The notes below the pieces were generated by a model, which had not been told where the DNA came from, ran no database searches, and saw only the letters and a list, made by a program, of their open reading frames with translations. Of a stretch of 64,000 nt of DNA, positions 22,809-32,000 are shown piece by piece (positions within the stretch are counted from its first letter, which is position 1; every line of letters begins with the position of its first letter). This stretch comes from a virus, in IMG/VR virus record IMGVR_UViG_3300042691_016420, positions 1 to 64,000 of that record; one strand, 5' to 3'. Made by a program: the position numbers and the translations under genes.

Positions 22809-24098
22809 TTAAATAAATCCAGTTGAAGCCCAAGTATAAAGTTGAGTATTATTTGCTGCAGGAATACTAGTTACAGATGGAAGTCTCTCACTAATCTCAA
22901 TTACATAAGTAGTATTCTTATCAAGTTTTGTAGGATCTTCAGAATAAGGGTTTACAAAATAAGCTATCCAGTAAGGAGCTTGCTGATTATTTGAAAAGAA
23001 AGAGTTTGGTAACTGAGAGCTATTAGCACTTCTATTATAGTAGAAAGTATTAGTTCTCTTGATTGAGCATGGGATAAGTTCTTCCTCATCCTGAGTAGTC
23101 TCATCAGATTTAAAACGGTTAGAGATTCTCTTTACTCTAAGCAAATCATTGAATGCAAAACCTGTATTCTTATTTACAATTTTATCATCAGAGGTTCCAT
23201 TACTTGTAGGATCTAAGCAAGGATAAACTGATCTTGTATTAGTAGGATCTCTCTCAACACCAATCAGAATATAAAACCCTTCATTAATATCTGTTTTTAA
23301 ACCCTTACCATTCCAAGAGTTTCTATAGTAATAGATGTCTTGAGGAATTGGAAATGTATCAGTAGATGTTGCAGTTCCAGTTCCAGTAGATGCAACTTCA
23401 TCAAGAGTATTTAAGATTGTAAAAGATCCAGGAGCTACACTATCTATAATTCCAGTAATATTATAACCAGATGGTGTTAGTCCTGCAACAGTTATTTCAG
23501 TTCCTGCAACAAAAGAATGACCTGCCGCTGTGTACTCAATAGTAGTTCCATCAGAAGTTGCAGCTGTTACAGTTGCTGTTAAAGCACTCTCATCAAAAGC
23601 AACTACAATATTTTTCTCAAACTGATAGAGAGCACCAGTAAGAAATTCTGGATCTGCACCAGTATAAACTTTCTTAATTTTTCCACCAAGACCTAAGTTA
23701 TTAGGATCTTCTCCCCAGAAAATATAATCTCCTACTGCTAAAGGAGTACTAGGTTCTTCATATGTAGTAGTAACAGCATATTCAGTTCCTGTTACATATA
23801 GTTTATCACCGTAAATAATTGCTGTACCTGAAGATTCTGGAGACCTGTTATATCCCAAAGAATTACTTTCATCTACACCCATAGCATGTAAAAGGTTTCT
23901 CTTAAGTATTGCAGAGTTACCAGTATCAGCATTCCATCCTGAGTTAGTTAAGAGATTTTCTGGTGGATATGTATCTTTAAACTCCTTACCTCTAGACACT
24001 ATTTCTGGTGTAGGTATAGAAGGATCCCCAAAAAGATTTCTGGTTTCTTCAGTATTCTTGAAAATAAGAATCTTAGTAAATTCTTTTAATTCTGACAT
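22809..24098 (-). CDS. Tail-region protein, paralogue with an inserted Ig-like domain
   Basis: The N-terminus (LKEFTKILIFKNTEETRNLF) and C-terminus (APYWIAYFVNPYSEDPTKLD) match the neighbouring 299-residue protein (KNFTDIRFFLKTPETTAAF; FPIWSVYEVNPFGNTSNQFN), so the two genes are paralogues. This copy is 130 residues longer. Much of the difference is an insertion at about residues 168-246 with AAGHSFVAGTEITVAGLTPS and GYNITGIIDSV, a small domain I have seen in many unrelated phage structural proteins. A CGTATAT variant of the late motif lies upstream of the start. It is probably a tail or appendage component. Confidence 0.65.
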   Translation of the reverse strand: MSELKEFTKILIFKNTEETRNLFGDPSIPTPEIVSRGKEFKDTYPPENLLTNSGWNADTGNSAILKRNLLHAMGVDESNSLGYNRSPESSGTAIIYGDKLYVTGTEYAVTTTYEEPSTPLAVGDYIFWGEDPNNLGLGGKIKKVYTGADPEFLTGALYQFEKNIVVAFDESALTATVTAATSDGTTIEYTAAGHSFVAGTEITVAGLTPSGYNITGIIDSVAPGSFTILNTLDEVASTGTGTATSTDTFPIPQDIYYYRNSWNGKGLKTDINEGFYILIGVERDPTNTRSVYPCLDPTSNGTSDDKIVNKNTGFAFNDLLRVKRISNRFKSDETTQDEEELIPCSIKRTNTFYYNRSANSSQLPNSFFSNNQQAPYWIAYFVNPYSEDPTKLDKNTTYVIEISERLPSVTSIPAANNTQLYTWASTGFI

Positions 24099-24137
24099 TT
24101 TATTTTATTTAAGTTATACTTATATACGATTTTAATA

Positions 24138-25037
24138 TTATGGTTCCCCACCTCCTTCAGTGGCTATTGGAAACTTTTGAGCAGGCATTTCCTCAAGAGG
24201 AATATCTACTCTATAAAAAGTATTTTTATTAAATTGATTACTAGTATTTCCAAAAGGATTAACCTCATATACTGACCAAATAGGAAATTTATCAGCATTA
24301 AGTTCTGTAAGAGGAAATAATGAAGTTTCACTATAAGTAGATACACCTTTTATAGTACATGTAAGATCTTCTACAGTATCAGGTTCATCACCAACATTTA
24401 CTTTAGATATTCTTTGTAGCTTAAAGTATGTAGGGTTAGCAGTTCTATTAGGCCCATATGCAAATACATTAGATGTTGGAGTAGTTACTGTTGTATCAAT
24501 ATTTAATACTCCATTATAGTTACCATCATCATCATAGTCTGCATTTTTTACAACCATGTAAAAATTAGCATTTATTGGAAATCCAATACTAACTGAAGAT
24601 TTAGGAAAACGATAAACAGTTTTTACACTAAATGCAGTTACTGATATAGGAGAGTTTTTATATAAAGTTAAACTATCACCATCTAATCCAACTGAATCAA
24701 CAATACCTAATAGTTTAAGATCTCCTATATCTTCTGTAGTTTCTCTATACAAAATGTAGTCTCCATTTTGTACATCTCCAAATATTTCTAAAGCAGAACT
24801 TATAGTCTTTGATGTAGTACTAGCACTATTTATATTACCAAGAGAAGTAGGTGTAAAAATCTCATAATTATTAGATAAGGTATTAAGATTAATAGGAGTA
24901 ATATTATCAAAATCTTGATTAGGATATTGATTTACTCCACTAAAAGATCCTGTAAATGGTGTAGTTACAAAGGCTGCTGTAGTCTCAGGAGTTTTTAAAA
25001 AAAACCTTATATCAGTAAAGTTTTTGATTGCAGGCAT
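24138..25037 (-). CDS. Tail-region protein, shorter paralogue
   Basis: A 299-residue protein, homologous end to end (outside the insertion) with the following gene: an FTD(I/V)RFF start, a DYILYRETTEDIG strand, VEDLTCTIKGVSTYSE matching the partner's LIPCSIKRTNTFYYN, and VNPFGNTSNQFNKNTFYRVD. A heteromeric ring or pair of appendage subunits is a reasonable inference. There is a short intergenic gap (39 bp) to its paralogue. It overlaps the upstream glycosyltransferase-like gene by 31 bp. Confidence 0.65.
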   Translation of the reverse strand: MPAIKNFTDIRFFLKTPETTAAFVTTPFTGSFSGVNQYPNQDFDNITPINLNTLSNNYEIFTPTSLGNINSASTTSKTISSALEIFGDVQNGDYILYRETTEDIGDLKLLGIVDSVGLDGDSLTLYKNSPISVTAFSVKTVYRFPKSSVSIGFPINANFYMVVKNADYDDDGNYNGVLNIDTTVTTPTSNVFAYGPNRTANPTYFKLQRISKVNVGDEPDTVEDLTCTIKGVSTYSETSLFPLTELNADKFPIWSVYEVNPFGNTSNQFNKNTFYRVDIPLEEMPAQKFPIATEGGGEP

Positions 25038-25801
25038 AAGTTTCTTATTCTATTATTTAGTAATGCAATATTTATAAGAGTATCTTTCTTAGAAAGAATT
25101 TTTTTAGTAGGTCCTAAATGATAGTAATCACAAGAATCAACTAGAAACTTATACGAGTAATTATAGTATTCGCAGATTTGTTTAAGAGAAGCTTGTTCTA
25201 TGAAGACCATATACTCCCAGTTATTCTTACTAATACCAGAATTATTCCTCATAAAGTTTAAAGCATTCTTACAATATATATCCTTAAGTTCTTGAGAATT
25301 AAAGAGTAAGGTACTAGCATTCAATCCATGTAAACTAAATTTAGTAAAGTTTGGAAACTTATAATTATCTGGTATTTCTATAACAGGAAACTGATATCTT
25401 TTCTTATCTTTATCTAAGGGGATATCATCATGAGCAGCAATCAAATCTACATCCTCATGAAGGATAGGAGTTCCCTTAAATACTGCATCTACATCCAGAT
25501 GCCACTCTCCTATAGGTTGTTTATCATATACCTTAATCTTGTGGTAAGCCCAAAAAGTTTTAAAGTTAATAGAGGGTTCTTCCTCAAGAGGTATAAACTT
25601 ATCAGGGATTATTCCTATACTACAACAGAGATCTTTAAATCTCTCATTGCAATGTATATTTACCTTAAAACCATGCTTTATGGTAGAAGATAGAAAGGAA
25701 TACTTAAATACAAGTTTCTCTAATTTAGAGAACTCTCTATCCTCTGCCAGATAATAAGTATAATTAACAGTTACATTTTTTGGTAGTGTCTCCACAATCA
25801 T
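25007..25801 (-). CDS. Glycosyltransferase-like (GT-A) protein inside the tail cluster
   Basis: A 264-residue protein with FWAYHKIKVYDKQPIGEWHL followed by DVDAVF, a DxD metal/nucleotide-sugar motif in the expected position. Later come SLHGLNASTLLFNSQELKDI and EYMVFIEQASLKQICEYYN, a 'F-E-Q/ L' arrangement typical of small bacterial GT-A-like proteins. ATG 25801 is preferred over GTG 25804. It overlaps both flanking structural genes. It may glycosylate tail fibres or host surface; the family is not certain. Lys- and Tyr-rich composition differs slightly from the Thr/Asn/Gly-rich neighbours. Confidence 0.55.
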   Translation of the reverse strand: MIVETLPKNVTVNYTYYLAEDREFSKLEKLVFKYSFLSSTIKHGFKVNIHCNERFKDLCCSIGIIPDKFIPLEEEPSINFKTFWAYHKIKVYDKQPIGEWHLDVDAVFKGTPILHEDVDLIAAHDDIPLDKDKKRYQFPVIEIPDNYKFPNFTKFSLHGLNASTLLFNSQELKDIYCKNALNFMRNNSGISKNNWEYMVFIEQASLKQICEYYNYSYKFLVDSCDYYHLGPTKKILSKKDTLINIALLNNRIRNLCLQSKTLLI

Positions 25802-28202
25802 CACACAGATTTTTTAATTCCAAATATAACTCATCTGCATCATATAGAGCAGTTAAGTTTTGGTCTATATCTGTACTTTGATATTGAATCTCATATACCC
25901 AATCTTTATCAAGTAACTTTTTCCAGGTCTCATATATTGAGATAAAGCGAAGAGCTTTCTGATAGAGAACCTTATCTAATTTGCAAGCATCACATAGAGT
26001 ATCATCAAGAAGTACTTTCTTCTGTAATTCTAACATACAATTCTCAATCTCACAGAAGTTTATAATATACTTAATTAAACCATCAGAAGTTACTTTGTAA
26101 ATACCGTCTTTATCAAATGTAATTTCTTGAAAAGCAAGAGGAGGTATCTCAACACTCTTAAGAATTCCTGTAGAGTTATAATTTGAAATCTCAAAAGTTA
26201 ATACGCTATTCTTGTAGTTATATATTCTATACTTACCACAAGACATTCTTCTAATCTTCCAAGTTCCACAAATTGGGAATACAACCTCCTTAGTTACAGT
26301 AACACTATAATTAGTTACAGCTACTACAAGCTTAACCATAGTAAGTTTCTCAGGTGCCCATAATCCTTTCTCAGTATCTAATGAACCATAGTAATACTTA
26401 GTTCTAAGATACTCACTTACAAATAAATCTGATTCTGCAGCATTTTCATCAGCAAAATTAATAGCATCCTCAAATAAAGTTGGTGTATCAGAAGCTGTAC
26501 CTTGTAACTCCCATACATATGTATTGGGATTCAGATAGTATAATGAGTATCTTATATTAGGAGTATTTGTTGCATCAAGTTGTGGTTCTGTAGGAACAAT
26601 GTGTAACTCCTCATCAGCATTAAAACAATTAAAGTTCAAATTCTGTAAGAAGATACTTGCATTCTGATTAATTTGTACACAAGAGATAGTTGGTAAATCA
26701 AAAGTAGGTTTATACTCTTGTACAACAAAAGGAACTTCTAAATCCTCAACTAAGGGAAGATCTGGATTAATTGCTTTGTAAACTACTTTATACTCAGCAT
26801 TTGGAGAACTTGCTTCTGAGAATGTATATGCATAAAATAATCCAGGAAGTACATTTTCATAGATAAAAATAATCTCATTATTCTTATAGATATAAGCCTC
26901 AGCTCTTGCATTATTCTCAGGAGTAATAATCAAATTAGGCTCTAATGGATCAAGATACTGAAAAGCAAATCTTATTGTATAAGATCCTGGATCTTGAGAT
27001 TCTGAGTGTAATGTCTCAGCATCAGATAATGTAAGAAGACCTGGACTAGTAAGAGTACTATGAGTAACTTCATTATTACAATTCCTTACTATAGTTTCAA
27101 TCTTAATTGGATTTCCATTTGGAGTAAAGGGTAAAGAGAAATTAGTAAAGTCTGGGTCATTATCATCCCAACCTGAACCTATTCCTAAAGAATAAGTTAT
27201 TGGAGAAAGAGATGCCCATACACCATTTACAAGTTCTGAGAGTGTGTATGTAATTGAGGGTTCAAAACCACCCTCTAGTGGACATACATTATTATTTAAT
27301 ACTAATAGAGATGGAGAGTAAGTATAATTAGCAGTTGGATTTAAGACTGTAGAAATACTAGTAACCTCAAATCCACCTTCATAGCCACTTATATAATCAT
27401 ACCCTTGACCTCCTTCATTGTCATCTAATGTATCATCTATAAGAACCCATCCTGTTAAAGGAAACTCATTAGGATTAGTGCTTGGGTTAGTAAAGTAACA
27501 AAAAGGATCATCTGCTCCAACCATTAACCTCCAGAAATTAACTGAAGGTTCTACATAAGGGTTTTCAGGATCTGAAAAATAACCACTAGTATTTCCAGGA
27601 GCTAAGAAATAAGCAATACCATTAAAAGCAGGATCTGGTGTTTTTAAGTAGTAATTGTATGTTCCAGCAACAGGAGTATTCATTCCTAAGTTACCATTAT
27701 CATATCCTAAAGGTCTAACAGCAACATCAGTCTTAATATAAGTTCCATTCAAATCACTCCACTTAGTACCACCTGTTCCCCAACCTGTTACATTATTAAT
27801 AAATCCATCTCCAGCATTGGTAATACCGCTAACTAAGATATTTGCATTATCAACATCTCCACTACTCCATACCCACTCTACCTGTATCTCATGTTCAAAA
27901 ACAACAACATTTAATTCCTCAACAAGAGTTTCATTAGGATTCTCAAGCTCATCAACATTTTCTGGATCAGGTATAGCAGTTACTGTTAAGTTTGAGTAAG
28001 CTTTGTTTAACTCAAGTATATAAACATCTCCAGATTTATAAACTTCTGGATCCCATGTTCCATTAAGCTCAAGGATTAATTCTTCAGCTACTTCATCATA
28101 TACTTCAATGTTAATACCTAAAGCGGTATATGTATCTGAGGTAGCTACAATCTCAAGATTATAACTATTAATCTGCTGTTCTACTTGTAAACTCAGTGCC
28201 AT
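25764..28202 (-). CDS. Large tail-appendage protein with Ig-like repeats and Cys-rich C-terminus
   Basis: An 812-residue protein. Residues 1-600 are a string of beta-type domains rich in Asn, Pro and aromatic residues (INIEVYDEVAEELILELNG, YTYSPSLLVLNNNVCPLEGG, YTIRFAFQYLDPLEPNLIIT). The last 100 residues are different: helical with Cys pairs, e.g. MLELQKKVLLDDTLCDACKL, and the final CDDCGDTTKKCNC. This could be a small zinc- or disulfide-stabilised knob. It starts inside the holin-like gene (35-bp overlap) and ends in the glycosyltransferase gene (38 bp). Confidence 0.65.
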   Translation of the reverse strand: MALSLQVEQQINSYNLEIVATSDTYTALGINIEVYDEVAEELILELNGTWDPEVYKSGDVYILELNKAYSNLTVTAIPDPENVDELENPNETLVEELNVVVFEHEIQVEWVWSSGDVDNANILVSGITNAGDGFINNVTGWGTGGTKWSDLNGTYIKTDVAVRPLGYDNGNLGMNTPVAGTYNYYLKTPDPAFNGIAYFLAPGNTSGYFSDPENPYVEPSVNFWRLMVGADDPFCYFTNPSTNPNEFPLTGWVLIDDTLDDNEGGQGYDYISGYEGGFEVTSISTVLNPTANYTYSPSLLVLNNNVCPLEGGFEPSITYTLSELVNGVWASLSPITYSLGIGSGWDDNDPDFTNFSLPFTPNGNPIKIETIVRNCNNEVTHSTLTSPGLLTLSDAETLHSESQDPGSYTIRFAFQYLDPLEPNLIITPENNARAEAYIYKNNEIIFIYENVLPGLFYAYTFSEASSPNAEYKVVYKAINPDLPLVEDLEVPFVVQEYKPTFDLPTISCVQINQNASIFLQNLNFNCFNADEELHIVPTEPQLDATNTPNIRYSLYYLNPNTYVWELQGTASDTPTLFEDAINFADENAAESDLFVSEYLRTKYYYGSLDTEKGLWAPEKLTMVKLVVAVTNYSVTVTKEVVFPICGTWKIRRMSCGKYRIYNYKNSVLTFEISNYNSTGILKSVEIPPLAFQEITFDKDGIYKVTSDGLIKYIINFCEIENCMLELQKKVLLDDTLCDACKLDKVLYQKALRFISIYETWKKLLDKDWVYEIQYQSTDIDQNLTALYDADELYLELKNLCDDCGDTTKKCNC

Positions 28203-28458
28203 TATCTTCTATATTAAGTTCTTTATCTTTAGTAAATCTTCTTACACCAATTAGTGTACCACTAGCAGTAGTAAGGATAGCTGCTTGAGTAAAGAGGTCT
28301 GCATAACCATTAATCCCTTTTAAGAGGCAGAATAATCCAAAAGCATATAATACTAGTGCTGCAATCCCATATAAAAATCCAAACAGAAGACCTAGTGAGG
28401 ATTTACCCTTACTGTTATTAAGTGCTTCTATAAGTTTGAAAGCTTTATAAGTTGGCAT
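28168..28458 (-). CDS. Holin candidate (two transmembrane segments)
   Basis: A 96-residue protein with two hydrophobic segments, LGLLFGFLYGIAALVLYAFG and LFTQAAILTTASGTLIGV, separated by a short loop, and a charged C-terminal tail: a class II holin layout. It immediately precedes the tail-appendage gene (35-bp overlap) and follows the u-spanin-like gene, which supports a lysis cassette. The CGTATAA element lies 5 bp upstream of its ATG, within an inverted repeat. An unrelated small membrane protein is possible because holins are not conserved in sequence. Confidence 0.6.
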   Translation of the reverse strand: MPTYKAFKLIEALNNSKGKSSLGLLFGFLYGIAALVLYAFGLFCLLKGINGYADLFTQAAILTTASGTLIGVRRFTKDKELNIEDNGTEFTSRTAD

Positions 28459-28500
28459 ACACCTTATACGAGGTTATCTTTGTAACCTAAGGTGTATAAG
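28459..28500 (-). promoter_or_regulatory. Nested inverted repeat between spanin and holin genes with CGTATAA
   Basis: In plus-strand order ACACCT...AGGTTA-TCTTTG-TAACCT-A-AGGTGT forms nested arms (28459-28464 with 28490-28495; 28471-28476 with 28483-28488), and CTTATAC/GTATAAG arms overlap them. It spans the stop of the spanin-like gene and the start of the holin-like gene. The minus-strand reading includes CGTATAA 5 bp before the ATG. It may be a promoter operator, a translational switch or a weak terminator. Confidence 0.5.
28464..28470 (-). promoter_or_regulatory. CGTATAA late element before the holin-like gene
   Basis: The minus strand reads CCTCGTATAAGGTGTATG, with 5 bp spacing to ATG 28458. 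It is part of the nested inverted repeat at 28459-28500. Confidence 0.5.
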
Positions 28501-29046
28501 TATTCCTGAGATTGTTAGCAATAAGAGTATGCTTACAAACCAGAATTCCTGATGAGAGTAATACTTGTCAGGAGGAAGTACTGTCTGAGGACAAGGTACT
28601 TTATACTTAAGGGATAGTGTACTATCAATAGGGTAAACATTTACATGAATACCTAAACTATCTTGTCTTACTACAGCTTTATAGAAGGTATCTTTAACTA
28701 CAATACTATCCTTAATACATTTGTACTTAGAGACTTTCTTAGCTACTTTCTTAGCTAGAGATGTATCCCTGCAACTTCTTATAATAGTATTATATACATC
28801 CTCTATAATAATAGTATCCTGATAGAAAACTACTGTATCTATTTGCTTAATAGGATTATCAATAGTAACTATAGTCTCAACAGTATCTACTCTTCTAAAT
28901 TGTGGATACTGTATATAAATCTTATCAAGCTTCTTCTGAAACTTATCTATATCATGTATAGCATTTTGTTCAGGGCTTCTAAATAATCTACAGGAAGCAA
29001 GTAGAAGAAGTATGAGAAGACGTGTAGTTTTTTTTACCAGACTCAT
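28474..29046 (-). CDS. Unimolecular spanin (u-spanin) candidate: lipoprotein plus C-terminal TM
   Basis: The N-terminus KKTTRLLILLLLASCRLFRS is a type II signal with lipobox LASC. The body (about 30-165) is strand-rich and polar, and the C-terminus has one membrane helix, EFWFVSILLLLTISGILI, followed by a short basic tail. Outer-membrane lipid anchor plus inner-membrane helix in one protein is the u-spanin (T1 gp11-type) architecture, used to fuse membranes in Gram-negative lysis. The holin-like gene follows directly. An N-terminal lipoprotein of another kind with a chance C-terminal helix is the alternative. A CGTATAA lies 5 bp before the ATG. Confidence 0.7.
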   Translation of the reverse strand: MSLVKKTTRLLILLLLASCRLFRSPEQNAIHDIDKFQKKLDKIYIQYPQFRRVDTVETIVTIDNPIKQIDTVVFYQDTIIIEDVYNTIIRSCRDTSLAKKVAKKVSKYKCIKDSIVVKDTFYKAVVRQDSLGIHVNVYPIDSTLSLKYKVPCPQTVLPPDKYYSHQEFWFVSILLLLTISGILIHLRLQR

Positions 29047-29051
29047 ACTTA

Positions 29052-29058
29052 TTATACG
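29052..29058 (-). promoter_or_regulatory. CGTATAA late element before the spanin-like gene
   Basis: The minus strand reads GAGCGTATAATAAGTATG, with 5 bp spacing to ATG 29046. The element occupies the short gap after the polyvalent gene's stop. Confidence 0.5.
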
Positions 29059-29061
29059 CTC

Positions 29062-32000
29062 TTACCTACTTGCAGCCTTAAAGTCATTATACTGTATATG
29101 AGGGAATAAGTCCTCATAAGGATTATCAAGAGGATTAAGTTTAGAGATAGGTTGTAGAATCTTCAAATCTCCTTTCTCATATCTACCATAATCCCTCTCA
29201 TACTGTTTCCAAATAGAGATATTACCCTCATCATCCTCCTCAAAATCAAATGTTATTCTCATTATCTTAGCAAGTTGAGTAAGTGTACTTAAAGCAGCAA
29301 AAGGTTGGTTTACAAGTCTACTTTGATCAGAAAAACCAAATCCTGGAATGTATGTACCAATATCACCTCTTAATCTTGCAAGCTGGTAGATGGTTTCCCA
29401 GTGAATAAGATTCTCAAAATTACTATGTTCATCACTATCCCAATCATCATCATCTGCTCCAGCAAGAGGTAGGAACATAAAGCTTATAGTACCAAAAGCT
29501 ACTGCATCTACAAGACCTCTCCAAAAACCTTCCTTCTCAATCTCATTTAAGTTTTTCCAATTCTCACCAATCTTGGGAAGATTCCATATTTTAATTATAT
29601 TATCATATACAAATTCTCCAAATGCTCTATAGTAACCTAACTCTACTGAGCCAGCCTCAAAGTCCATTCTATACTTGTTATTACCCTTTTGAGTCATACC
29701 AGAGTATTTACTCCTAAAGGTAGGAACAATGTATTTTCTAAATTGCATAAACAATCTAAAGAGAGCCTCATCCTGGTGGTATAATCTATCAGATTCTGAG
29801 TATACACCATTGTTAGCCTTATTCAACTCATGCAATGTTCCTAAGAAATTCTCTGGCAATTTATCTACCTCAAATACACCATCTTCTGGGATCTCTACAC
29901 CCCACTTATCTAAAAGAGCTAACATAGATACAACTTGTATCTGATGTTCAGCCAAATTATTTAAAGCAAATGCTGAATTAAGTCCAAAAGTATCTTTAGC
30001 TGTTTGAAAATCAGCACCAATCTCATCTTTAAATCTACCTTGAACTGCATCAAGAGTCAGTATCATGTTGTTAAGTTTTTTCTTATCATTAACAATCATG
30101 CTTGTATATTTAGAGTGTGCTCTACCCAACTCTTTAAGAGTAAAGTTTCTACCTCCAATAGCTTCAGAAAGAGTTGCGTAATTACCTATAATTAAGTTAT
30201 TTAATGCAGAAGCAGGTTTAATAAACATTCTTGTTATTGCAGTAAATTTACCCATATAATCAAATACTCTATCCCACCATTGATTACCTGCTCTGGTCTC
30301 ACCATACAGTACTTGGTTAGTATATTTCTTAATTACCTCAGCTCTTCTATTTATTCTACTTCTATATGTCTCTCCTTCTTCTAATGGTTTAGTATTCTCA
30401 AGAGTTTTAGTTAATACCTCAACACTGCTAATAACATCACTCTTAGCTCTATACATCTGGACATCATTAGCCCAGTATAGGAATGATTGCATAATATTAT
30501 CAGAGCTCTCACTAACATCTAGAATTCTTGTATAACCTAGAGGTACATTTTGATAAGGCTCACCATTAAGTTTAGTAGTAGTTTTCTTTTCTTTCTTTCT
30601 TAGTTCTTGAGCATCATTATACTTATTTCTATTCTTAAGAGTTTTAGAAACATCTCTTAAGATACTTTGCTCATAAACTACAGGAACTACACCATTTAAT
30701 CTTAGGTGCTCAGGAAGCATATTATTCTTCTCATCATAAATTCTCTTCATCTCATTATAGAGATCAATAGTTTCCTGAGGTTCCTTCATAAGATTCTCAT
30801 ACTCTGGAGTCAAGAATATCTTATTACCAGTTTGTGGATCTACAGCTTCCTGATTGGGTTTATAGAAATTACCTTGGTAATTGTAATAAATTACACTATC
30901 CTTAGTAACTACCTTAAATGAGTTCTCACTCTCAGGTCCTATTTTATAGAAGTACTTAAGATTATCAAGAAACTTAGGAACATTACTTTTTCTAAGTTTC
31001 TCCATCATCTCATTCATCTCAGTAGCAGAGTAATTAAATGCAGTTGCTTTCTGATAGGCATTAAGTTTTGCAGATGCTTTCTTTCTCTGAGAGATTAAGG
31101 CATTTCTCTCATTAGTAGAGGTACTTGCATCTATCTTCTCATTCAAGGCCCTTATCTCTGCTTTATAATCTCTTACAGTATCATAATACTTCTGTAAATC
31201 ATACTTCTCAATAAATACCCTAACATTCTTCTTAACTGGTTGTACCTTAAGAACTCCATCCACATCTACCTCCTCCTCAGTCTCCATTTCCTTAATAGTG
31301 TAGAACTTCTTATATACCTCTACCATATTGGCACCAGTATCTTGTACTTTCTTAAAGTATGGAAGAAGATCTCTCTCAAGTTTAAGATGTAACTCTTTAG
31401 CATACTGTAGCATTCTTTTAACAGCTTTACTAAAGAGACCAGTAATCATATCATTAGCATTAGCTACAGGTACTCCATATGAGTTAAAGAAATCTAAATC
31501 TTTTCTAGGCTGCATAAGTTCCTTGATAAGATCTTCTTTAGTAAGTTCTTTCTCACCAACTAAAGCAAGTTGAGAATTAAGTTTCTTAGGAAAAGACATC
31601 CATAACCAATCTGCAAGATTGGGTATAGCTACCTCATAGAATGTATCAGTAGCATACTTTATCTCTAGTCCTAATACTGCAGCTTTCTCCTTAAGTTCTT
31701 GTGAGCTATCAGACTCATAAATATCATAAGACATCTGATGGAATACCATCATACTATCTACATAATCCTTTAAGAAAGATATCATAGAAAGTCTTCTATT
31801 AATCTCTGTAATCTTCTCATTCTCACTTTCAGGCAGTTCCTTAGATTCTGAGAGATCTTTCATTAAGGTTCTACTCTTAAGTACAGCAGTCTGCATAATC
31901 TTCATAAACTCTAAAAGATCAGCAGTACCTCTATAAGTATCTAAGTGTGTAAGAGCTTGTTGTAAGAGAGCAATCCTCTCAATTTGAAATTCAGATTTAG

